DNA of 64,000 nucleotides from assembly GCF_000092065.1 (NCBI RefSeq), contig NC_009355.1, positions 124,001 to 188,000 of the forward strand. The letters run 5' to 3'. The translations under genes and the position numbers were made by a program. Every line of letters starts with the position of its first letter. Position 1 is the stretch's first letter. Origin of the DNA: Ostreococcus lucimarinus CCE9901. Taxonomy: Eukaryota > Chlorophyta > Mamiellophyceae > Mamiellales > Bathycoccaceae. Below are positions 8,935 to 17,996 of the stretch, piece after piece. The notes beneath the pieces are model-generated. The model made no database searches. It was given only the letters and a program-made list of their open reading frames with translations, and was not told the origin of the DNA.

Positions 8935-10632
8935 ATGGAGACGGACGCGTACGCGACGCCCGAGCGGCGACGCGCGCGGGCGAGCGAACCGTCGACGTCC
9001 GCGGCGCGCGCGCGCGGAAAGACGGGACATCGCGGCGCCGGCGCGTCGCCGAGAGGGCGCGCGGGCGTCAACGGCTCGGAGAGGGACGCGAGGCTCGACG
9101 ACGACAGCGCGGCGCCGATGGACTCGGGGATGGAACTGCGCGCGGAGGACGACGATGATGATCCGTTCATCGCGCAGTTGAGTCAGATCGCGCACGAACC
9201 GCGGGTGCACGTGGGGGAGGAGAACGCGGCGGCGACGGCGTATTGCGCGGGGAGACGGTCGCGAGGAAAGACGTTTAACGATCCCGTGCACGGACACATG
9301 TACTTTAATCCGAAGCTGTGCGATGTGATCGATACGCCGCAAATGCAACGGTTGCGAGAGTTGAAGCAGTTGGGGACGTCGTATTACGTGTTTCCGGGAG
9401 CGGGGCATAACAGGTTCGAGCACTCGTTGGGAACGTGTCACCTGGCGAACACGGTGTTCGAGTCCATCAAGCGCAGCGCGCCCAGGCACGGGTTAGGGCT
9501 GACTGTGGAGGATAAGTTATGCGTGCAACTCGCGGGGCTGTGTCACGACATGGGCCACGGGCCGTTTTCGCACGTGTTCGATAACGAGTTTTTGCCGTTG
9601 AGACACGGTTGGGATCCGAAAGTCGTGGCGCCGTGGAATCACGAGCGCATGGGGGTGGACATGTTTTCTTGGTGCTTAGACGATAACCACATTGATTTAG
9701 AGCCTCAAGTCGTGCGGCGCGTGTGCGATTTCATCACGAGCAACGAGGAAGGAGCGAAGGAGAAGCGATTTTTGTTTGACATCATCGCCAACAAACAAAA
9801 CGGCATCGACGTGGACAAGTTCGAGTACCTGTTGCGAGATTCTTACCAGGCCGGCGTGCGCATGAGCGTGGATACGATGCGATTGACGTCGCACATGAAG
9901 GTGATCGATGACAGGATTTGCTTCAAGTCGAGTGAGGCGAACAACGTGTACGCGTTGTTCCACTCTCGAGCGTCCATGCACCAGAGCGTGTACACGCACA
10001 AAAAGGCCAAGGCGGTGGAATATATGGTGGTCGATGCATTAGTCGAAGCCGACATCGCGTGGAACGGGCGAATTAGCAACTCCATTTGGAGCGTTGAGGA
10101 TTTCATCGCGATGGACGACACGCTGCTCAAACAGATTGAATTTTGTGACGATCCCGCGCTCGCCAAGGCACGAGACATCGTGCGACGCATCCGTCGTCGC
10201 GAGTTGTACCGATTCGTGAATGAATACACCGTGCCCGAGGATCAAGTGGTGGATTTCAAGCCGGTCGAGGCGAAAGACATCACGTCATGCCAAGGAACGA
10301 ACAACATCCCGGGCGGTTTGAAACCAGACGACATCATTGTGCAGTGCCTGAAGATTGATTACGGCCAAAAAGGACACAAAGATCCCGTGGAGAACGTCAG
10401 GTTTTTCCACTACTGGGACGACGAAACCTCGTGCAGCATCGCCAAAGAGCAAATCAGTTCGCTCTTGCCGCGAAATTTCGTCCATCGCGTCGTTCGCGTC
10501 TTCAGTCGCCGCCGCGAACCAGAGTACATCGAAGCCACCGCGCAAGCCTTCTCGAATTTCCAGCGCCGTCAGCTCGGCAAAGAGGCGCAAATCACCCCGG
10601 TGAAGCGCCAGAGATTTTCGAACGATAGCTAA
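8935..10632 (+). CDS. SAMHD1: SAMHD1-like HD-domain dNTP triphosphohydrolase
   Basis: 565 residues from the ATG at 8935; the upstream frame starts only with GTG. The first 100 residues are Arg/Ser-rich and then acidic, probably disordered, and contain no SAM domain. The HD dNTPase core begins at KTFNDPVHGHMYF. It carries the metal-binding set HNRFEHSLG, GLCHDMGHGPFSH (His204-Asp205) and later DVDKFEYLLRD, in the spacing of animal SAMHD1. The C-terminal lobe with YTHKKAKAVEYM is also conserved. By family it hydrolyses dNTPs to deoxynucleosides plus triphosphate, controls dNTP pools and assists DNA repair. The allosteric nucleotide sites were not checked residue by residue. Confidence 0.92.
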   Translation: METDAYATPERRRARASEPSTSAARARGKTGHRGAGASPRGRAGVNGSERDARLDDDSAAPMDSGMELRAEDDDDDPFIAQLSQIAHEPRVHVGEENAAATAYCAGRRSRGKTFNDPVHGHMYFNPKLCDVIDTPQMQRLRELKQLGTSYYVFPGAGHNRFEHSLGTCHLANTVFESIKRSAPRHGLGLTVEDKLCVQLAGLCHDMGHGPFSHVFDNEFLPLRHGWDPKVVAPWNHERMGVDMFSWCLDDNHIDLEPQVVRRVCDFITSNEEGAKEKRFLFDIIANKQNGIDVDKFEYLLRDSYQAGVRMSVDTMRLTSHMKVIDDRICFKSSEANNVYALFHSRASMHQSVYTHKKAKAVEYMVVDALVEADIAWNGRISNSIWSVEDFIAMDDTLLKQIEFCDDPALAKARDIVRRIRRRELYRFVNEYTVPEDQVVDFKPVEAKDITSCQGTNNIPGGLKPDDIIVQCLKIDYGQKGHKDPVENVRFFHYWDDETSCSIAKEQISSLLPRNFVHRVVRVFSRRREPEYIEATAQAFSNFQRRQLGKEAQITPVKRQRFSNDS

Positions 10633-10707
10633 ATATTCTTGTTTTGATTTGATTTGATACGGTGACTGCGCTCGCTCGACCGCACTCGTCGGCGCGCGTC
10701 CGTCCAG

Positions 10708-12429
10708 ATGGACGTCGACGCGAACGACGCCGCGCGCGCGCTCGCGCGCGCGTCGGCGCCTCACGTGAGCGTCGGATACGTTCTCGTGCTCACCACGCTC
10801 ATGGCGTGCGCGAGCGCGCTCGGCGCCGTCCCGTACATCGCGACGAAAAATCAACGAATTCCAAAGTCTTTCGCCGCGCTCGCCAACGCGTGCGCGTGCG
10901 GCGTCATGCTCGCCGCCTCGTTCGACCTCATACACGAAGGGCAATCGTCCGGCGCGATGAGCGTGGCGGTCGGGGTCGTCGTCGGCGCCGTGCTCATCGC
11001 CAAGGCGCAGACGTGGCTGAGCGCGCGAGACGACGGGCTGAGTTTCTTAGAATTGCGCGGCGCGGACGCGCGAAAGACGCTGATGATCGTGGGGATCATG
11101 GCTGCGCATGCGTTTGGGGAAGGCTGTGGGGTGGGGGTGTCGTTCAGCGGCGCGGGAGGGGCGAGACAGGGAAGGTTGGTGACGCTCGCAATTGGCGCAC
11201 ACAACGTGCCGGAAGGTTTAGCGGTGGCGAACGTGCTGGCGACGAGGGGTGTGAAACCGTGGCAGTGTGCGTGGTGGTGCGTGATGACGAGTCTGCCGCA
11301 ACCGTTGTTGGCGGTGCCGGCGTTCATGTTCGTAGAGACGTTTAAGCCGATGTTGCCGTTTTCGCTCGGATTCGCGGCGGGCTGCATGGTGTGGATCGTC
11401 TTCGCGGAGCTCTTGCCGGACGCTTTAGCGGATTCGAGCGACCCGAAGCACGTTGCGACGATGGTGACACTTAGCGCCGGGGCATTAGAGGTGTTCAGGA
11501 TGATCATGGAGGGGGTTGAGCGTTACGGTGAAGCCGGCAGCGCAGCGCGAGATGGCGCGGCCGTCGCCGCGTCGAGCGCCATGGACGTGGGATTGGCGGC
11601 GGCGGTGTACGCGCCAGTCGGTGTGCTGGCGCTCATTCACGTGTTTCCATCAATGATGTCGTTATCAGGTCTCGGGTCGTCGACAGGCATTGGTATCGCG
11701 GCAAGTACGGCAGGCACGAGTGCCGCGTTTCGGCTGTTGTGGGCTGTTTGGCGCGGCGCCGCGGGAGGCGCCGCATTCGTGTTTGTGGTTTTGGGTGGCT
11801 TCACGAGCGTCTTAGGAGGTATTTTGGCGATGCGTTGGACGAGTAGTCTGTCGAGTCTGCGCGACATGCGCCCGTGGAGCGATATCGACGACGACGACGC
11901 GCAAGACGTTGACATCGAGGGGCGCGTGCTCGCTCGGCGATTCGGCAACGTCTTTTTCACCCAGGAAGCCATCTTGGCGCTCTTGGCTGCCATCGGCTTC
12001 GCCATCGCGGACGGCGCGCATGCGACGTCGGCAGTGGTTTCAAACTCGTGGTATGCGTTGTTACCGGCCCTTATGCGTGCGTTTCTTCGAATCTGCCCTC
12101 TCGTGTTGATAGCGTCTTCAACGGATCGTAGACCACACGTCATCGCCGCCGTCGCCCTTGTCGGTCTCACCTTTGTGGGCTCAGCCATGTTCCTGGGCGT
12201 CAACCATTCGTCGAGTGGGACGTGTATCTTTTTCGATACGCTTGCCGCCGGCATAACGTTGATCTTCGTACACACACTCAAGCCGCTCATCGTGTTTGCC
12301 ATGATGACGAAGGGTGGCGAAATGACGGCGGGAGTATCTCTCGGCGTCGCCGTGACAACCATCTTTGCCGTGTCGTCGTGGGCGTTTTGCGCAGGCACGT
12401 TGTATTGTGATATTTCAAGCAGCATGTAG
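10708..12429 (+). CDS. ZIP-family metal transporter, plant At3g08650-like
   Basis: 573 residues beginning at the ATG at 10708, with about a dozen hydrophobic segments, more than the eight of a basic ZIP. Two adjacent ZIP-type metal motifs are present: AAHAFGEGCGVGVSF and IGAHNVPEGLAVA. A downstream FAELLPDA segment also belongs to the family. A short acidic cytosolic insert (DIDDDDAQDVDIEG, near residue 395) precedes the last transmembrane block. The motif arrangement matches a plant ZIP subgroup for which zinc or other divalent transport at an internal membrane is proposed but not well defined. The substrate is therefore not assigned beyond divalent metal. The gene is convergent with NAE1, about 80 bp away. 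Confidence 0.82.
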   Translation: MDVDANDAARALARASAPHVSVGYVLVLTTLMACASALGAVPYIATKNQRIPKSFAALANACACGVMLAASFDLIHEGQSSGAMSVAVGVVVGAVLIAKAQTWLSARDDGLSFLELRGADARKTLMIVGIMAAHAFGEGCGVGVSFSGAGGARQGRLVTLAIGAHNVPEGLAVANVLATRGVKPWQCAWWCVMTSLPQPLLAVPAFMFVETFKPMLPFSLGFAAGCMVWIVFAELLPDALADSSDPKHVATMVTLSAGALEVFRMIMEGVERYGEAGSAARDGAAVAASSAMDVGLAAAVYAPVGVLALIHVFPSMMSLSGLGSSTGIGIAASTAGTSAAFRLLWAVWRGAAGGAAFVFVVLGGFTSVLGGILAMRWTSSLSSLRDMRPWSDIDDDDAQDVDIEGRVLARRFGNVFFTQEAILALLAAIGFAIADGAHATSAVVSNSWYALLPALMRAFLRICPLVLIASSTDRRPHVIAAVALVGLTFVGSAMFLGVNHSSSGTCIFFDTLAAGITLIFVHTLKPLIVFAMMTKGGEMTAGVSLGVAVTTIFAVSSWAFCAGTLYCDISSSM

Positions 12430-12508
12430 TCACGTAGCAATAGCTAGCTAGTATTGTATATCTCTATCGATGGAAAGAGGCTACTAAAGTAAAGTACACT
12501 TTCGTTCG

Positions 12509-14170
12509 TCAAAAGAGCGTCGCCATCGTCGAGCTTACGGCGTCGTACACAAGTGGTTTCGTCATCGGCAGGTACTGTCCCGTGATAATCTTGATCAGCT
12601 CCTGACTCGCGATACCGCCGAGCACAGCTCCGACGGCGTGAATCTGCGAATCGCCGTACCGAGCGATTTCGTACGCGACGTCGTCGGCAAGCTTGTCGTT
12701 CGCCGCGCTGAGTTTGACTTCGCTCGCCTCGAACCAATCCGCCATGAACGCGCGGACGGACTCTCCATCGCGTCGAACGAATTCATCATCATCGCCATCC
12801 ACGGTAGAATCGTCACCCGCGTCACGCACACCTGGGCTTCTCCCGTGTAGCGTCGTGAACTTGTCGGCCGCACGCAATCCGGCGAAGATGCATGCCGACA
12901 TCGCCTTCGACGGGTCTGCGAGCGCTTGGGCTAACATCTCGCTCGTTCCAGCGGCTGGCGACGGAAACAGCTCGTCCTCCATAGACCTCCACGTCACGAA
13001 TCGCACGTGTCGACAGTTTTTGCAGAAGATTTTGGCGTCGCGCTCGGGAATGAACTCTTCGGGATGCGGCGCGCCGACGTCGCGAGCGAACGCCTTGGCG
13101 CTCTCCCACACGCACGCGGCGTCTCTAGCCGCCTTGTCCGAGTACAAACGCTGCAACTCGACGTACGATTCCGTCGTGCTGGTCATATCTGGAATGCTTC
13201 CTTCCAAAGGCAAGCACCCCTCGCGATCGACGAACTCGCGCAACGCCGCGGCGAGAAACCAAAACTTGTCGCTCTCCAAAGTCAACGCGCGCGCGCGTTC
13301 GTCGCGAATGATTTCTTCCACCTCCTTCGTCACCGCCCCCGTATCGGTCCACGCGTACCGCACGTTCGCTATCGCCTCATCGAAATTCTCCTCGTCCATC
13401 CCCCGCCTCATGGACGTCAACGCATCCTTCACCGACCGCCGATCCCGCGTTCCGCACGCCGCCGCCGCGTGCGCGAGCAGCGCCACGAACGGCACGTGCT
13501 TAAACGCCGCCCCATCCAACCGATCCAAATCGCTCGTTTTCATCTCCACATACGCCCCCAACTCCCCCCACGGCTTATCCAACCGCAAATCCCACGCCGT
13601 CGACCCCTCCGGCGCGACGTTCTCCGTCGCCCATCGTTCGCTCGCGCTCGTCCGCGCTTCGCCGAACAATCCTCTCGCCCGCGTCGTCACCAGCACCGTC
13701 CCACTCTCCGCGCACGCCCGCGCCAGCGCTCTGTGATCGTGATCGCTCAATCCTCCGCCTCCCGCGACGACCGCGTCGTACCGTTCGTACCGTTCCTTCC
13801 CCCCGTTCGCCGTCGCTCGCGCGTTCGCCGTCGTCGCCGCGCCGTCGACGCCCGGATTCAGCGCCGCCAGTCTCTCCACCACCGTCTCCACCATCGTCTT
13901 CCCGCCTCGTTCGCGCGCGCCGCGCTCGACGTCTTCGCACGTCAATTCGAACGTCTCGCCCGCGCTTCGAGCGCCGCGACGCCACGCGCCGTCGTCGACC
14001 AACTCGAACGCGCGAATGCCACCGAGGATGAGATTCTTCATCGTCTCGCACGTCGCCGGCGACGCGCCGAGCGCGAGGACGCGGCATCGCGCGAGTCGAC
14101 GCTGGCCCTCGGCGCCCCACAGGCGGAGCTGGCGGTCGTAGCGCGCGTCCGCGGGCGCGGGCGACGCCAT
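12509..14170 (-). CDS. NAE1: NEDD8-activating enzyme E1 regulatory subunit (NAE1/AXR1)
   Basis: 553 residues from the ATG at 14170. It is the noncatalytic half of the heterodimeric NEDD8 E1 (APP-BP1/AXR1), working with UBA3/ECR1 to activate NEDD8 for cullin neddylation. Sequence support: the N-terminal E1 hallmark DARYDRQLRLWGAEGQ, an adenylation-like fold with FELVDDGAW, a long helical middle, and the C-terminal adenylation signature VGAVLGGIASQELIKIIT. There is no catalytic Cys domain, as expected for this subunit. A Gly-rich ATP loop is degenerate, also typical. Sequence upstream of 14170 in the same frame is Arg-rich antisense of the CtpA gene. It shares a 45-bp intergenic region with the divergent CtpA gene. 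Confidence 0.93.
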   Translation of the reverse strand: MASPAPADARYDRQLRLWGAEGQRRLARCRVLALGASPATCETMKNLILGGIRAFELVDDGAWRRGARSAGETFELTCEDVERGARERGGKTMVETVVERLAALNPGVDGAATTANARATANGGKERYERYDAVVAGGGGLSDHDHRALARACAESGTVLVTTRARGLFGEARTSASERWATENVAPEGSTAWDLRLDKPWGELGAYVEMKTSDLDRLDGAAFKHVPFVALLAHAAAACGTRDRRSVKDALTSMRRGMDEENFDEAIANVRYAWTDTGAVTKEVEEIIRDERARALTLESDKFWFLAAALREFVDREGCLPLEGSIPDMTSTTESYVELQRLYSDKAARDAACVWESAKAFARDVGAPHPEEFIPERDAKIFCKNCRHVRFVTWRSMEDELFPSPAAGTSEMLAQALADPSKAMSACIFAGLRAADKFTTLHGRSPGVRDAGDDSTVDGDDDEFVRRDGESVRAFMADWFEASEVKLSAANDKLADDVAYEIARYGDSQIHAVGAVLGGIASQELIKIITGQYLPMTKPLVYDAVSSTMATLF

Positions 14171-14215
14171 CCGTCGCTCGCGGGCGTGTGCGGGACATCG
14201 CGACGCGCGCGCGCG
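14171..14215. promoter_or_regulatory. 45-bp bidirectional promoter/leader between NAE1 and CtpA
   Basis: The ATGs of NAE1 (minus, 14170) and CtpA (plus, 14216) face away from each other with 45 bp between. Core promoter elements or 5' UTRs of at least one gene must overlap the other gene or be extremely short. No TATA-like element is visible. A downstream CtpA start is possible, which would lengthen the spacer. Confidence 0.5.
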
Positions 14216-15565
14216 ATGTCGACGGCGCGCGCGCGAACGCCGACGGCGCGCGCGGACGCGACGACGCGACGCCGTTCGCGCGACGTCGGCGCCCGCGCGA
14301 CGTCGCCGCGCGCGCCGACGCGCGACGACGGCGCGACGGCGCGACGCGACGCGCGAGGCCGCGACGCGATCGCGACCGCGCTCGCGGCGCTCGCGATGCA
14401 CGCCGCGGCGGCGACGCGCGCGAGCGCGATCACGGAGAATCAGATGCTGTACCTGGAGGCGTGGCGCGCGGTGGACAAGGCGTACGTCGATAAGACGTTC
14501 AACGGGAACAATTGGTTTAAACTGCGCGAACGAGGATTGAAGACGGCGGATTTGGACGACACGGAGGCGACGTACGGGACGATACGAGAGATGCTCGGGA
14601 AACTCGGGGATCCGTTCACGCAATTTTTGGAGCCGGAAAAGTACGCGAGCGTGACGGATCGAACGATGAAGGCGGACGTGAGCGGGGTGGGCGTGGAGAT
14701 GGGATTCGGCGACGACGCGAAGGTCGTGGTGGTCGCGCCGACGCCGGGAGGGCCGTCGGCGGAGGCTGGGGTGAAGGCGAAGGATTTTATCGTCGCCGTG
14801 GACGGCGCGGCGACGCGCGGGAAGAGTTTGTACGAAGTCGCGGACGAATTGCAAGGGCCGCAGGGGAGCAAGGTGACGCTGACGCTCGAACGGGATGGGA
14901 AGACTCGAGACGTCGCGGTGCAGCGAAAACGATACACCGTGGTGCCGGTGACGTCGGCGACGTGCGAGGTGAAGGGAGACAAGAAAATTGGTTACGTGAA
15001 ATTGTCGGCGTTTAATCAAGTCTCAGGGGCGAAGACGAAGGAGGCGCTCGCGGCGCTGAAAGCCGACGGCGTCGACGTGTTCGTGCTCGATCTGCGCGAC
15101 AACGTCGGTGGGCTGTTTCCCGGTGCTTTGGAAATCGCCAAAGCGTTCATGAATGAAGGCACGATCGTGTACATCGCCGACTCCAACGGCGAGCGCGACG
15201 TCTTCCAGGCGGATCGAACGGCGTTGGACGCCGCGACGCCGCTCAAGCTCCTCGTGAATAAAGGCACGGCGAGCGCGTCCGAGGTCTTGAGCGGCGCTTT
15301 ACAAGACAACAAGCGCGCCATCGTGCTCGGCGAGCAAACGTTCGGTAAAGGCTTGATTCAAACGCTCGTCCCGCTCTCCGACGGTTCGGCGGTGAGCGTC
15401 ACCGTGGCGCAGTATCGCACGCCAAACGGCACCGACATCAACAAGATAGGCATCACTCCGGACGCCCCGCTACCGCTCGACGCATCAGGCGCCGACATCG
15501 TGCCGTCGAACGCCGCTGATTTTTGCGCCTACGCTCGAGAGGCGCCAGAGTTATTCATTTCTTAA
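14216..15565 (+). CDS. CTPA: Carboxyl-terminal processing protease CtpA (D1 processing), thylakoid lumen
   Basis: 449 residues from the ATG at 14216. The N-terminus is bipartite: a Ser/Thr/Arg-rich stroma-targeting part, then a hydrophobic stretch (IATALAALAMHAAAA) ending in RASA just before ITENQ, a lumenal signal. The mature enzyme has a PDZ domain (VSGVGVEMGFG through KDFIVAVDGA) and an S41 protease domain. Its Ser353 (TASASE) and Lys378 (TFGKG) are 25 residues apart, the spacing known for CtpA/Tsp catalytic dyads. By family it removes the C-terminal extension of photosystem II D1 so that the Mn cluster can assemble. The open frame upstream of 14216 is antisense to NAE1 and is excluded. 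Confidence 0.93.
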   Translation: MSTARARTPTARADATTRRRSRDVGARATSPRAPTRDDGATARRDARGRDAIATALAALAMHAAAATRASAITENQMLYLEAWRAVDKAYVDKTFNGNNWFKLRERGLKTADLDDTEATYGTIREMLGKLGDPFTQFLEPEKYASVTDRTMKADVSGVGVEMGFGDDAKVVVVAPTPGGPSAEAGVKAKDFIVAVDGAATRGKSLYEVADELQGPQGSKVTLTLERDGKTRDVAVQRKRYTVVPVTSATCEVKGDKKIGYVKLSAFNQVSGAKTKEALAALKADGVDVFVLDLRDNVGGLFPGALEIAKAFMNEGTIVYIADSNGERDVFQADRTALDAATPLKLLVNKGTASASEVLSGALQDNKRAIVLGEQTFGKGLIQTLVPLSDGSAVSVTVAQYRTPNGTDINKIGITPDAPLPLDASGADIVPSNAADFCAYAREAPELFIS

Positions 15566-15662
15566 GGCGACATCCGCGCGAATTTCATCGCCCGCTCGCT
15601 CGCCGCGTCGTCGCAATAAAACCACCAGAGCCGCACACGGTGACGCGCCGCCGCGCGCCGCG

Positions 15663-16271
15663 ATGGCCGCGCGCGCGCTCGCGCGCGCGATCGCGACGCG
15701 AAAAGGCGCGTCGCGCCTCGCGTCGCGCGCCGCGTCGACGACGGCGTCGGCGCCGGTGAAGCTGTACCGCGGTCCGCAGATGCGGCTCTTTCGCGTCCTC
15801 GTTCGGTTCAAAATCGCGCAGCTGGGCGCGATCGGCGCGCTCGCGACGCCCGCGCTCGCGGCGACGGCGGACGCGACCGCGGCGCCGTCGCTCGTCGCCG
15901 CCGCGGTCGCCGCGGGACTGGGATCGGCGGCGTGCGGCGCGGCGACGCAGTACTACGCGTCGCGGTACGTCGGCGAGCTCGCGTTGACGCGCGACGGACG
16001 CGCGCTGCGCGTCAGCACGATGGATTTCTGGGGAAATCGCGTCGACGAAGACTTCGACGTCGCGACGCGCGTGACACCGCCGCTCGCGGGGCTGACGCGC
16101 GAGGATTTAGACGCGCTCGCGTCGCGCGCCTTCGTCCCGCTCGACGTCGTCGGCGCGAGGCAGTTCGTCGTGTCGCTGCGACACGGCGAGCTCGTCGATC
16201 GCGAGAGATTATTCGACGTCTTGAGCGGCGGCGCGGCGCGCGGGTCCGAGGCGCCGCGCGCGTCGTCGTAG
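15663..16271 (+). CDS. TMEM186: TMEM186-like mitochondrial inner-membrane protein
   Basis: 202 residues from the ATG at 15663. A basic presequence (first about 30 residues) is followed by two hydrophobic segments (IAQLGAIGALATPALA and a second at about residues 75-100). The C-terminal domain has the pattern YVGELALTRDGRALRV, STMDFWGNRVDEDF and VSLRHGELVDRERLFDVL. This order and the Phe-Trp-Gly and Asp-Arg-Glu-Arg positions match animal TMEM186. Human TMEM186 belongs to the MCIA complex that assembles the ND2 module of respiratory complex I; by family this protein would act there. Identification is from motif resemblance and not from an alignment. Confidence 0.72.
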   Translation: MAARALARAIATRKGASRLASRAASTTASAPVKLYRGPQMRLFRVLVRFKIAQLGAIGALATPALAATADATAAPSLVAAAVAAGLGSAACGAATQYYASRYVGELALTRDGRALRVSTMDFWGNRVDEDFDVATRVTPPLAGLTREDLDALASRAFVPLDVVGARQFVVSLRHGELVDRERLFDVLSGGAARGSEAPRASS

Positions 16272-16328
16272 TCCGTGCGTGTAGATTATGTGTAGCCACT
16301 TTGCGTCGTTCGCTCGAGCCGCACATCG

Positions 16329-17927
16329 ATGCGCGCCGTCGCCCGCGCCGTCGCGCGCGTCGCGCGAACCGCGACGCGCGGGCGGCGCGCGCGCGCGATG
16401 CCCGCGCGCGCGGACGCGTCGGCGCGTCATCGCGCGTGCGAGCGATGCCGCGGCGAGGGCGCGACGTTCGCGCTGTCGAGAGCGCAAAAAAAGCGGCGGC
16501 GACTCGAGCGGGACGACGGCGCGGCGACGCGGGAGGCGCCGGAGAAGCGCGTCGAGTGCGCGGCGTGCGAGGGCGCGGGCGTCGTCGAGGGCGCGGCGAC
16601 GGCGAACGGCGCGGCGGCGCGCGTGGCGATCGTGGGCGGGGGGGTGGGGGGCGCGGCGTTGGCGTTGGCGTTGACGCAGCGCGGCGCGCGCGCGACGGTG
16701 TACGAACGAGACGAGCGCTTCGAGGCGCGAAAACAAGGGTACGGGTTGACGATGCAAAAGTATAGCGGTGGTGCGGCGCTGCGAGCGCTCGGATTGGCGT
16801 TGCGAGGCGTGGGGAGCGACGCGCACGTGAGCATGGACGCGAACGGGCGCGTGTTGGGCGAATACGGACACAGCGCTCGACGACGCGTCGGCGGCGAGGA
16901 GGACGCGGACCAAGGCGCGCGCGATGGTGGTGCCGTCGCGGAGGCGGTGAGCGATGAGAAGAGGAACGTGCACTTGCCGAGGCAAAAGTTGCGACAGTCG
17001 CTGCTGGACGCGCTCGAGCCCGGCGTCGTGCGATGGGGGAAAAGGTTGGAGCGGTACGAGGAGACTGAGGACGGCGTGACGTTGCGCTTCGACGACGGAA
17101 CGAGCGAGGAGGCGGGCATTTTGGTAGGCGCGGATGGAATTTTCTCTCGCGTGCGCGCGCAGAAGCTCGGAGATGATCCGCTATCGTATTTGGGCGTGCT
17201 CGTCGTGTTGGGCATTTGTCGCGGCGTGGACGCTCCGTTGTGTAGAAATAAGGTGTTTCAAGTCGTCGATGGCGAGAATAGAATGTACGCCATGCCGTTC
17301 ACGGCGTCGCCCGATGGTGACGGTTGTATTCGACCGCTGGACGAGCAGTACGAGGGTGAAGATGAACCAGGAGCGATGATGTGGCAGCTATCGTTTCCCG
17401 TCGACGAGGATCGAGCTCGAGCGCTCGCGACTGACTCGGAGGCGTTGTGGAACGAAGCGCTGCGCAGATGTGCGTCTTGGCCAGATCCCGTTCCGAGACT
17501 GCTCAATCAAACTCGGAAAGAAGACATGGCTGGCTACCCCGCGTACGACCGCGATATGACGCCTGCGGAGGTGTTGAGAGGCAAAGTCACGTCTCGCGTG
17601 ACGCTCATCGGCGACGCTGCGCACCCGATGTCTCCATTCAAGGGTCAAGGCGCGAATCAGGCCCTCGTAGACGCCGTGCAACTGGCGAGATGTATCGTTC
17701 GATCACCGCAGTACATGCTTCCGGGACAGCGACGACACGGGTGCGTGTTTCCGTTCGAGAGCACGCACGAGGCGCTCGCGGCGGCGGAGCGAGCGATGTT
17801 GGCTCGAGCGAGGGGCAAAGTGGAAAAATCGCGCGATGCGGCCAAGTACTTGCACTCCAGCGCAGCGTTGGCTGAAGGTAACTGCGTGCGAGCGCATGCC
17901 GCTGAGGCGTTCGCGAGCGAGGAATAA
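16329..17927 (+). CDS. FAD-dependent monooxygenase with N-terminal DnaJ-like zinc-binding motifs
   Basis: 532 residues from the ATG at 16329. After a basic, organelle-type N-terminus come two CxxCxGxG motifs: CERCRGEG (Cys37, Cys40) and CAACEGAG (Cys77, Cys80). These are the repeat unit of DnaJ-type zinc-binding domains. Then follows a complete class A flavoprotein monooxygenase: Rossmann GGGVGG at residues 103-108, the ribose-binding Glu in YERDERFE, the DG motif LVGADGIFSRVR, and the GD motif LIGDAAHPMSPFKGQGANQAL. Relatives include salicylate hydroxylase-like and zeaxanthin epoxidase-like enzymes; the substrate is not predictable. Two motifs would supply four ligands for one zinc. Convergent with the desaturase gene. 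Confidence 0.88.
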   Translation: MRAVARAVARVARTATRGRRARAMPARADASARHRACERCRGEGATFALSRAQKKRRRLERDDGAATREAPEKRVECAACEGAGVVEGAATANGAAARVAIVGGGVGGAALALALTQRGARATVYERDERFEARKQGYGLTMQKYSGGAALRALGLALRGVGSDAHVSMDANGRVLGEYGHSARRRVGGEEDADQGARDGGAVAEAVSDEKRNVHLPRQKLRQSLLDALEPGVVRWGKRLERYEETEDGVTLRFDDGTSEEAGILVGADGIFSRVRAQKLGDDPLSYLGVLVVLGICRGVDAPLCRNKVFQVVDGENRMYAMPFTASPDGDGCIRPLDEQYEGEDEPGAMMWQLSFPVDEDRARALATDSEALWNEALRRCASWPDPVPRLLNQTRKEDMAGYPAYDRDMTPAEVLRGKVTSRVTLIGDAAHPMSPFKGQGANQALVDAVQLARCIVRSPQYMLPGQRRHGCVFPFESTHEALAAAERAMLARARGKVEKSRDAAKYLHSSAALAEGNCVRAHAAEAFASEE

Positions 17928-17996
17928 ATGCGTAGTTGCGTTGTAAAATAAATACTGTATTCATCAAACAAGAGGTACAACGGTTTGTTCGGATTT

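Noticed and set aside
12509-12737. Small Arg-rich frames inside most genes (about 60-150 codons, both strands)
   Set aside because: They overlap recognisable proteins and have Arg/Ala/Ser-dominated composition from CGCG-rich DNA read in the wrong frame.
13007-14215. In-frame upstream extension of CtpA
   Set aside because: Arg-rich antisense of NAE1; a good bipartite transit peptide starts at 14216.
14171-15019. In-frame upstream extension of NAE1 by 283 codons
   Set aside because: Arg/His-rich sequence antisense to CtpA. The E1 hallmark DARYDRQLRLWG begins right after the ATG at 14170.
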